DNA from: Bacillus pumilus
GTDB lineage: Bacteria > Bacillota > Bacilli > Bacillales > Bacillaceae
Reading direction: 5' to 3'
Length of the DNA: 64,000 nucleotides
Assembly (NCBI RefSeq): GCF_038738535.1
Contig: NZ_CP046128.1
Location: 186,001 to 250,000 of the forward strand
In this document: positions 58,275 to 64,000 of the stretch, in pieces
How positions within the stretch are numbered: the stretch's first letter is position 1
Layout: the number at the start of each line of letters is the position of its first letter
Notes under the pieces: model-generated
Told to the model about the DNA's origin: nothing
The model's database searches: none
The model's input: the letters and a program-made list of their open reading frames with translations, nothing else
Program-made: the position numbers and the translations under genes

Positions 58275-59393
58275 TTATCCTTCTAGCACAAGGTCAAAAT
58301 CGTCTTCTTCTTTCTGCTTCTGGTCATGTTCTGGCGTTTTTGGCTCTTTTTTCTCAGAGAAATTCACAAGCAGGTTGGCGCCAATACCGATGACGAGTGC
58401 GCCAGTGAGGGCTCCGATTAAATAAGCCCACCAGTTTCCGACTGAGAAGAAGCCGTATAGCCCGCCAATTGGCGGCATGATGTCATGAACACCTAATAAT
58501 GCAGCGACCCCGCTTCCAGCAGCACACGCGACAACATTGAGCGGAATCAATTTCAAAGGATTGACAAGGGTAAAAGGAATCGCCCCTTCCGTAATACCGA
58601 TAATGCCCATCACAAGCCCGCCTCGTCCGGCTTCTCTAAAGGTTGGAGAGAAGTTGCGTTTTCGAATCAATGTCGCAAGCCCGTATCCAAGCGGCGGAAT
58701 GACAATCGCAATATTGACGAGGATGGCAGGGAGGTAGACGCCTGATAGGAAGAGTGCGTTACCTGCCATCCAAGCGGATTTATTCACCGGTCCGCCAAGG
58801 TCGAAGCCAATCATCGCGCCTAGAATCAGAGCGAGTGCAAGTGTGCTTGTGCCGTCAGCGACCATACCTTTAATCCATTCAATTAATGCCGTGTTCAAAG
58901 CGCCTAATGGTCCGCCCAGCAGAACGGACATGAGAAGCCCGGTTAAGCCAACGGTTATAAGCGGTAAGATGAGCAGAGGAACGAGTCCGGCCGCGGAGCC
59001 TTGAATTTGAATTTTTCGTTTTACAAAAAGAGCGACATATCCTGCGAAGAAGCCTGCAATGACGGCACCGATAAATCCAGCATTCGTTGAGCTGGCAAGG
59101 GCACCACCGATGAAGCCGGCCGCAAGACCTGATTTATCCGCAATCGAATAGGCGATAAATCCAGCGAGCAGGACGTTCATTAAGCCAATGCCTGTCCAGC
59201 CAACCTGCTCCATTAAATAGGCGCCGTGTAAAATGCCGCCAGCATCCTTATAGGCGTTTAAATCTGAAACACCAAATCCTAATCCGACTAGTTTTGCTAA
59301 ACCAACGATAAGGGAGGCACCGATGATCACAGGAAGAATATAAGAAATACCGGTCATGAGATGGCCTTCAATGACTTTTAATTTTGCTTTCAT
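58275..59393 (-). CDS. PTS fructose-type EIIC
   Basis: 372 residues, ATG 59393 behind AAAGGAGC. Fructose-family EIIC with about nine helices (GHLMTGISYILPVIIGASLIVGLA..., GAMIGFDLGGPVNKSAW, MGIIGITEGAIPF) and a charged tail. Separate EIIB and EIIA genes precede it. Imports the sugar that the mannosidase cleaves. Confidence 0.9.
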   Translation of the reverse strand: MKAKLKVIEGHLMTGISYILPVIIGASLIVGLAKLVGLGFGVSDLNAYKDAGGILHGAYLMEQVGWTGIGLMNVLLAGFIAYSIADKSGLAAGFIGGALASSTNAGFIGAVIAGFFAGYVALFVKRKIQIQGSAAGLVPLLILPLITVGLTGLLMSVLLGGPLGALNTALIEWIKGMVADGTSTLALALILGAMIGFDLGGPVNKSAWMAGNALFLSGVYLPAILVNIAIVIPPLGYGLATLIRKRNFSPTFREAGRGGLVMGIIGITEGAIPFTLVNPLKLIPLNVVACAAGSGVAALLGVHDIMPPIGGLYGFFSVGNWWAYLIGALTGALVIGIGANLLVNFSEKKEPKTPEHDQKQKEEDDFDLVLEG

Positions 59394-59423
59394 TTTGCTT
59401 TGCTCCTTTCTATATGGCATTGC

Positions 59424-59759
59424 TCACGTTTTTTGAGATTCAGATTTTTTCTTTTCAACAAGTGCTACGGCTTTTGTGATGATTTGCTCGGCATTTTTTA
59501 AGGCGCGTCCAATCTCGACACGTACTGTGGGAATGCCTGAGAAACGTTCCGCATCGTTGATATGCTGATTTGAGGCAATGATACAAAGGTCTGCCTGCTT
59601 TGCTTCCTCTGTTGTAATGCCATTTACCTGTCCCATAATCCCTTGCTGCTCGATTTTGATCTCGTGACCGAGCTGTTTACCCGCATTCTCTAATGCCTTT
59701 GCTGCCATTGGTGTATGAGCTAACCCTGCTGGACATGAAGTGACACCGACAATTTTCAT
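59424..59759 (-). CDS. PTS fructose-type EIIB
   Basis: 111 residues. Begins with the EIIB-Fru motif VGVTSCPAGLAHTPMAAKALENAG, the Cys being the phosphate carrier. The ATG overlaps the EIIA stop by four bases. Confidence 0.93.
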   Translation of the reverse strand: MKIVGVTSCPAGLAHTPMAAKALENAGKQLGHEIKIEQQGIMGQVNGITTEEAKQADLCIIASNQHINDAERFSGIPTVRVEIGRALKNAEQIITKAVALVEKKKSESQKT

Positions 59760-60214
59760 TGTGTAATCCCCTCTTTCAATTGTTGTTCAATGACTTCGTA
59801 ATAATAGTCAGCGGTTTGACCTGGTTGTATCTTTTCGATGAAAGCCGGTTCCATGAGGCTTGTCGCAATCCCTGACAGTAATTTCAAGTGTGTGACATTT
59901 GCTTCTTCTAATGGAACGAGCAGTGTAAATAAATAGCTTGTGGGCAAATCGTCGAAGCTTCCCCATTCAATAGGTTGTTCTAACTCTAAAAATAGAAGTG
60001 AAGCCGTTTGTACAGCGGAGCTTTTTGTATGAGGAATGGCGAAGCCTTGCTGAAGTCCTGTTGAGACTTCGTCTTCGCGTGTCAACAAATCGGATAATAA
60101 CCCCGCCTGATCGTTTGTAATCTGAAGGTCTTCAGCTTTCTCGGCAATGTATTGTAAAATCTCATTCTTTGATCGTCCGTTTACTTGTGTGAAAACATGA
60201 TCTTTTTGGAACAA
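59756..60214 (-). CDS. PTS fructose-type EIIA
   Basis: 152 residues. Active His in GFAIPHTKSSAV; the family fold continues to the end (LLSGIATSLMEPAFIEKI). TTG 60214 is chosen behind AGAAGGGAT: the upstream ATG 60277 falls at the predicted transcription start. First gene of the six-gene operon EIIA-EIIB-EIIC-GH38-ROK-regulator. Confidence 0.88.
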   Translation of the reverse strand: MFQKDHVFTQVNGRSKNEILQYIAEKAEDLQITNDQAGLLSDLLTREDEVSTGLQQGFAIPHTKSSAVQTASLLFLELEQPIEWGSFDDLPTSYLFTLLVPLEEANVTHLKLLSGIATSLMEPAFIEKIQPGQTADYYYEVIEQQLKEGITQ

Positions 60215-60236
60215 GCTGATCCCTTCTCTCTTGTTT

Positions 60237-60250
60237 GTTAAGCGCTTACA
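60237..60250 (-). promoter_or_regulatory. cre-like site in the leader of the mannoside operon
   Basis: Plus-strand GTTAAGCGCTTACA, with the palindromic core AAGCGCTT; two outer mismatches to the cre consensus. It lies about 30 bases downstream of the predicted start, fitting a CcpA roadblock. Confidence 0.55.
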
Positions 60251-60283
60251 AGTTGATTGTAATGTACTTTTCGGCATGGTTAA

Positions 60284-60312
60284 ATAGCATCATTTTCCGT
60301 TTGAAATGGCAA
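60284..60312 (-). promoter_or_regulatory. Promoter of the mannoside operon
   Basis: Minus-strand TTGCCA (60312-60307), 17-bp spacer, TGCTAT (60289-60284). Confidence 0.6.
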
Positions 60313-60456
60313 AAAGTTTATGAAGCTATTCGTTTTGCTGTCTGTATATCTCAAATCCTAGCTTAAAACGAGTTTAATTATGTAAAAAACAGATTCTACT
60401 AAATGCATTTCTGTGATATTCTTCCAAGGTATTACAAAAGATAAGGGGGTCTTTTC

Positions 60457-63126
60457 ATGTTCAAAAAGCAGGTCAAATCCTGTGTGGTCGTACTCATGGC
60501 CATCATTCTCTGTATGGCGGCATTACCTGGATACGAGGCAGCAGCTGCCAGTAAAGGAACAACTGTCAATGAAGCCATTGGGTTAAAAAATGGTGAAGTG
60601 ATTTCAGGTACATTACAGAATGAAAAAGAAGAGTCATGGTACCAAATCACGCCATCTGCACAAGAGGTGGCAAAACATACGCATATGAAAATTTCTGTAA
60701 AAAGTAAACAGGTGTTGTCCGTATCGGTCTATCCAAGCAAGGACAGAGCGATGAAGGATGACACTTATTCCAGATATCGTGTGGACACTGCAAGTGGAGA
60801 GACAGAGATCGACTTCCCGCATGCATGGTCAGGTCCTTATTTTGTCAAAGTGCTCTATTTAGGGTCGGAGGAAGACAGCCGTGATGAGGAAGAGGATGCG
60901 GCCTATACAATTGGGTATAAAGGAGCTAACCTTCCGCCTTCCGAACCCGTTTTCCCTGAAGACGATGAGCCTGACATCATTATTATTGAGAAAAAGTACG
61001 GGCGCGAAATTCTCCAATCGATGCGTACAATTGAAGATAAACGTTTTAATGAAACACCAAATGGTCAGAAGCTGAGTCGCCTGCTCCAAAAGACAAAGCC
61101 ATTTCTCAAATCGAAGCTCATCAAACAAAAAAATGAGCAGCAAAAGGTATACAATCATCTGCTTACATTAAAGACACTGCTAAATGACGTAGAGAAAAAT
61201 GGTGCATTTAGCGGTCATATCGTGACAGAGAAAGAACAACAGGCGATCCGTTCTCTTTTTGATATGCTCAAAGGAGCAAGTCCTGCCTATTTAAAGAAGG
61301 AATTAGAAGCAGTGAGTCAAAATATTGGAATCGATCAGCTTGAAGGAAAATCGATCGGTTATGTATTAGAGAAGCAAAAGCTTGTAAAAGAAGAGAAAGT
61401 GAAGACGAATAAGATCATTTTTAAACTAAAGGATGGCCAAACGCTTCAATCTGCGAAAAAGAAGATGAAAAGCTATGGAATCCAAGAAAACCGCGTGACA
61501 TCGCAGTCAGTAAGTCCTTTGTTTAAAGGAATGTATGTCTATGATGTACCAGCAGGGCAAGAATCAGCTGGGAAGACACTAAAAGCAGGCAAAGCTGTGA
61601 TCAAAAGCACTGCAAGAAAGCTGTCCAGTATGCCGAATGTTGAATTTGCGGAGCCTGTTCAAACTTATCGTGCACTTAGCAATGACGTGCAGTATGGTTA
61701 CCAGTGGCCGCTGAAAAACAGTGCGCAAAACAGCGGGAAAAAAGGCGCTGATGTGAAGTTTGAACAAATGAATACACTGATTGGCACAAGCAAAATGAAG
61801 CAAACATTAATTGCTGTTGTGGATACAGGTGTAGACAGTCGTTTGACTGATTTAAGCGGGACTGTTCGTACGGACTTAGGTGCGAATCTCATTGGACGAA
61901 ACAAAGATGCGATTGATGACAATGGACATGGTACGCATGTTGCCGGCATCATTGCCGCAAAAGCCGATAATCATTACTCCATGGCAGGCCTCAATCAACA
62001 TACGGGCATCATTCCAGTGAAGGTGCTGGATGCCTATGGCTTTGGAGATACAGAGCATATTGCACTTGGAATCAAGCATGCAGTAGATAAAGGCGCAAAG
62101 GTCATCAACATGAGCCTTGGCGGCTACTACAGCCGGGTGATTGAATATGCAATGAACTACGCGGCTCAAAGAAATGTACTAGTGGTCGTCGCGAGTGGAA
62201 ATGATGGCATTCCAGAAATGGGCTATCCTGCGACATCAAAGTACGCAATGGCCATTGGTGCAAGCAACCGTATGGATATTGCCGCTGAATTCTCAAGCTA
62301 TGGTAAAGGACTGAGCATGTCTGCACCAGGATCTGATATTCCAAGCTTAATGCCAGATGGGAATGTCTCATATCTGAGCGGGACATCAATGGCGACACCA
62401 TATGTGGCAGCAGCAGCAGGATTACTGCTTTCTAAAAATCCATCCTTGAAGCCAAATCAAGTAAGGAATATCTTGCAAAGCACAGCAGATAAGATCTTCT
62501 TTACATCTGTTGATGGAAAAGATGACGTTTTCTATGATGAAAACGATGAGCCAATTGTCGATCCGAAAATTCCAGGTATTGATTGGATGGCAGGACATGG
62601 CAGACTGAATGCATTTGCTGCTTTAAGTGCTGTCGAACTGAATGCATCTGTGAGCAAAGTGGAGGATCAGCATCAAAAGGTGACAGGTAAAGCAAAGGCA
62701 GGCGCTGCTATTTCTGTGTATAGAGGCAAAACCCTGCTTGGAAAAGGCACAGCAGGCAAAAATGGAACTTTTAGTGTGAAGATCAAGCATCAGAACAAAA
62801 ACAAAGTCCTTCACATTAAGATTTCAAAAGGAAAGGCCGCTACAACGCTCAAAACAGTCGTCAAAAAAGGCAAAGCACCAGCTAAGCCGAAAGTGGGCAA
62901 AGTAACGGTCAAAAGTAAAACGGTCAAAGGTACTGCGGGTGCAGGATTGACCATTAAAGTGAAAAACAAATCAAAGAAAATCATCAAAACGGTGAAAACG
63001 AATAACAAGGGCGCATTTACTGCCCAAATAAAACCGCAAAAAGCCAAAACAGTCTTGTATGTGACCGCTTCTGATGTGAGAAAAAGAGAAAGCAAAGCGG
63101 TGAAGGTTGTTGTTGTGAAAAAGTAA
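60457..63126 (+). CDS. Large secreted subtilisin-family (S8) serine protease
   Basis: 889 residues, ATG 60457 behind AAGGGGG. Signal peptide (about 1-32, ending AAAAS). Residues about 45-155 resemble a PPC-type beta domain; a Lys-rich helical prodomain follows (about 165-400, with an I9-like stretch KIIFKLKDGQTLQSAKKKM). The S8 domain has the triad Asp456 (VVDTGVD), His491 (NGHGTHVAG) and Ser644 (SGTSMATP) and the oxyanion Asn in VASGND. The C-terminus holds two Lys-rich Ig-like repeats (about 728-805 and 806-889: KVTGKAKAGAAISVYRG..., TVKGTAGAGLTIKVKNKS), perhaps wall-binding. Extracellular. Substrate unknown. Confidence 0.9.
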   Translation: MFKKQVKSCVVVLMAIILCMAALPGYEAAAASKGTTVNEAIGLKNGEVISGTLQNEKEESWYQITPSAQEVAKHTHMKISVKSKQVLSVSVYPSKDRAMKDDTYSRYRVDTASGETEIDFPHAWSGPYFVKVLYLGSEEDSRDEEEDAAYTIGYKGANLPPSEPVFPEDDEPDIIIIEKKYGREILQSMRTIEDKRFNETPNGQKLSRLLQKTKPFLKSKLIKQKNEQQKVYNHLLTLKTLLNDVEKNGAFSGHIVTEKEQQAIRSLFDMLKGASPAYLKKELEAVSQNIGIDQLEGKSIGYVLEKQKLVKEEKVKTNKIIFKLKDGQTLQSAKKKMKSYGIQENRVTSQSVSPLFKGMYVYDVPAGQESAGKTLKAGKAVIKSTARKLSSMPNVEFAEPVQTYRALSNDVQYGYQWPLKNSAQNSGKKGADVKFEQMNTLIGTSKMKQTLIAVVDTGVDSRLTDLSGTVRTDLGANLIGRNKDAIDDNGHGTHVAGIIAAKADNHYSMAGLNQHTGIIPVKVLDAYGFGDTEHIALGIKHAVDKGAKVINMSLGGYYSRVIEYAMNYAAQRNVLVVVASGNDGIPEMGYPATSKYAMAIGASNRMDIAAEFSSYGKGLSMSAPGSDIPSLMPDGNVSYLSGTSMATPYVAAAAGLLLSKNPSLKPNQVRNILQSTADKIFFTSVDGKDDVFYDENDEPIVDPKIPGIDWMAGHGRLNAFAALSAVELNASVSKVEDQHQKVTGKAKAGAAISVYRGKTLLGKGTAGKNGTFSVKIKHQNKNKVLHIKISKGKAATTLKTVVKKGKAPAKPKVGKVTVKSKTVKGTAGAGLTIKVKNKSKKIIKTVKTNNKGAFTAQIKPQKAKTVLYVTASDVRKRESKAVKVVVVKK

Positions 63127-63131
63127 GAGAA

Positions 63132-63161
63132 GAACTTCCCTTTCTAAAAAAAGGGAAGTTT
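63132..63161 (+). terminator. Subtilase terminator, left copy flanking repeat C
   Basis: Palindrome GAACTTCCCTTT / AAGGGAAGTTT. A near-identical copy lies at 63337-63370 beyond the repeat, and that copy has a TTTTG tail. Confidence 0.75.
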
Positions 63162-63336
63162 CAACGTGTAGACAAACCCTCGCATTCGCCCGCAGGGCTG
63201 TGCTCCGGTGCTCACGAATGTCAAATTCGCTCCGCTCCGGTGCTCGCCCTTCCTAGACTGCAAAGGTTTTCTATCACGCTGAAAAGAAGACAAAGGGCTA
63301 AAATAAAGATCATTTTAGCCCTTTGTCAACAATCTG
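63162..63336 (+). repeat. 175-bp intergenic repeat, copy C (MITE-like)
   Basis: Sense copy; ends CAACGTGTAGACAAA and TTTGTCAACAATCTG, with the 16-bp internal stem. Inserted directly after the subtilase gene with a ~29-bp terminator hairpin on each side. The middle (GCCCGCAGGGCTGTGCTCC) is the part that varies most among copies. No gene in it. Confidence 0.85.
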
Positions 63337-63370
63337 GAACTTCCCTTTCTAAAAAGGGGAAGTTCTTTTG
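63337..63370 (+). terminator. Terminator, right copy flanking repeat C
   Basis: GAACTTCCCTTTCTAAAAAG then GGGAAGTTC and TTTTG. Confidence 0.8.
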
Positions 63371-63437
63371 TTTGTTACTGGAAAAATACCAATTAATGTC
63401 GAAAGTAATATAGTAGGAAAAAAAGGAGGATTTATCG

Positions 63438-63920
63438 ATGAAAAAAATGATGTTTGCTTTCTTTCTATCATTGCTTCTCGTATTCCCAACCTTTGCACAT
63501 GCAGAGGAAACAGGAGCAGTACCAGCATCTGTACAAGTAACTAGTGTCACAGCAGCAGATAGTGGAATGGTGAATTACGGCTCTGGCAGTAAATATCGAG
63601 TGGGCTCTTATTATCCAGCTACGTTTAAAGGAACATTAAAGGATGCGAGCGGAAATCTGATGGCTAATCAGCCAATCCAGCTTTATTTTGAAGCAGCGAT
63701 CAAATCATTGGCTCAAACAGCGACAGGCACAACAGACGAGAATGGACAATTTTCACTAACGATTCAAGTTCCTTCAGGTGCAGGCTACCGTACATACAAT
63801 AATGCAGGCTGGTCGACACATTACTACGATATTGTTCCGGCGACGTTCACTTCAAACGACATCAAGCTATCTTCAAATGTCACAAGTGTGTACCATTTGG
63901 CATATACATTACGTAACTAA
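63438..63920 (+). CDS. Small secreted protein, Ig-like fold
   Basis: 160 residues, ATG 63438 behind AAAGGAGGA. Signal peptide MKKMMFAFFLSLLLVFPTFAHA (cleavage likely HA-EE). The mature part is Ser/Thr/Tyr-rich beta structure, with YYPATFKGTLKDASGNLMANQPIQLYFE and TDENGQFSLTIQVPSG like a carboxypeptidase-regulatory/Ig-like domain. Extracellular; no function known. It follows a protease gene but is a separate unit. Confidence 0.75.
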   Translation: MKKMMFAFFLSLLLVFPTFAHAEETGAVPASVQVTSVTAADSGMVNYGSGSKYRVGSYYPATFKGTLKDASGNLMANQPIQLYFEAAIKSLAQTATGTTDENGQFSLTIQVPSGAGYRTYNNAGWSTHYYDIVPATFTSNDIKLSSNVTSVYHLAYTLRN

Positions 63921-63931
63921 TTTGCTGAGGG

Positions 63932-64000
63932 AGACGACTTGGCTGGAGCTTGTCGTTTTTTTCATAGAAAAAAGGATGTCTCATTTGACATCCTTTTCTT
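63932..64000. terminator. Two terminator-like hairpins at the window end
   Basis: ACGAC / GTCGT with six T (63934-63962), then AAAAGGATGTC / GACATCCTTTT (63970-63998), which is symmetrical and may serve a convergent gene beyond the window. Confidence 0.75.

Overview
The window reads as a chromosomal segment of a Bacillus of the pumilus/safensis/altitudinis type. Grounds: cdaA-cdaR-glmM-glmS order, B. subtilis-like proteins (GlpT/GlpQ, PbuE, TrhO, LicT-BglP-BglH, Yrk sulfur genes, YyaL), sigma-A promoters, strong GGAGG ribosome binding sites and U-rich intrinsic terminators. The assignment is by recognition only; no search was run.

Layout. 1-5.7 kb: the c-di-AMP cyclase/regulator and amino-sugar genes, with glmS behind a GlcN6P ribozyme. 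5.7-9.1 kb: an AT-rich, single-gene probable antiphage protein (Mrr-type nuclease fused to a STAND-like NTPase). 9.3-23 kb: DUF2200 protein, three ABC-exporter-type loci (YxlEFG-like behind an ECF-type promoter; an ATPase/permease/HEAT set; a GntR/ATPase/permease set), a DUF418 membrane protein, a TetR-headed operon and an amino acid permease behind a possible attenuator, with several decayed genes between them. 23-28.6 kb: glpT-glpQ, a SurA_N lipoprotein and yyaL. 28.7-31.9 kb: an AT-rich island holding a three-gene ABC-three-component-like system (HNH effector, small middle protein, DUF2326-type ATPase), bordered by a 175-bp repeat on one side and a truncated gene on the other. 32-36.1 kb: a CstR-regulated persulfide/thiosulfate detoxification operon. 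36.2-45 kb: a zinc-ribbon peptide, T-box-controlled ProRS, adenine-riboswitch-controlled pbuE, MarR, DUF523, aldo/keto reductase, iron alcohol dehydrogenase and trhO. 45-52 kb: an APC permease and the licT-bglP-bglH aryl-beta-glucoside locus. 52-60 kb: Arr rifamycin ADP-ribosyltransferase and a six-gene minus-strand operon for uptake and cleavage of an alpha-mannoside (fructose-type PTS EIIA/EIIB/EIIC, GH38 mannosidase, ROK kinase, PRD regulator). 60-64 kb: a large secreted subtilase and a small secreted protein.

The points that stand out are: two separate AT-rich defence-type loci; a 175-176 bp element present three times, with imperfect terminal inverted repeats, always seated at a transcription terminator that is wholly or partly duplicated around it; a dense set of cis-regulatory RNAs (glmS ribozyme, T-box, adenine riboswitch, RAT antiterminator, glpT leader, possible permease attenuator); and CstR-like operators repeated through one operon. 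No tRNA, rRNA, CRISPR array or complete insertion sequence was recognised.
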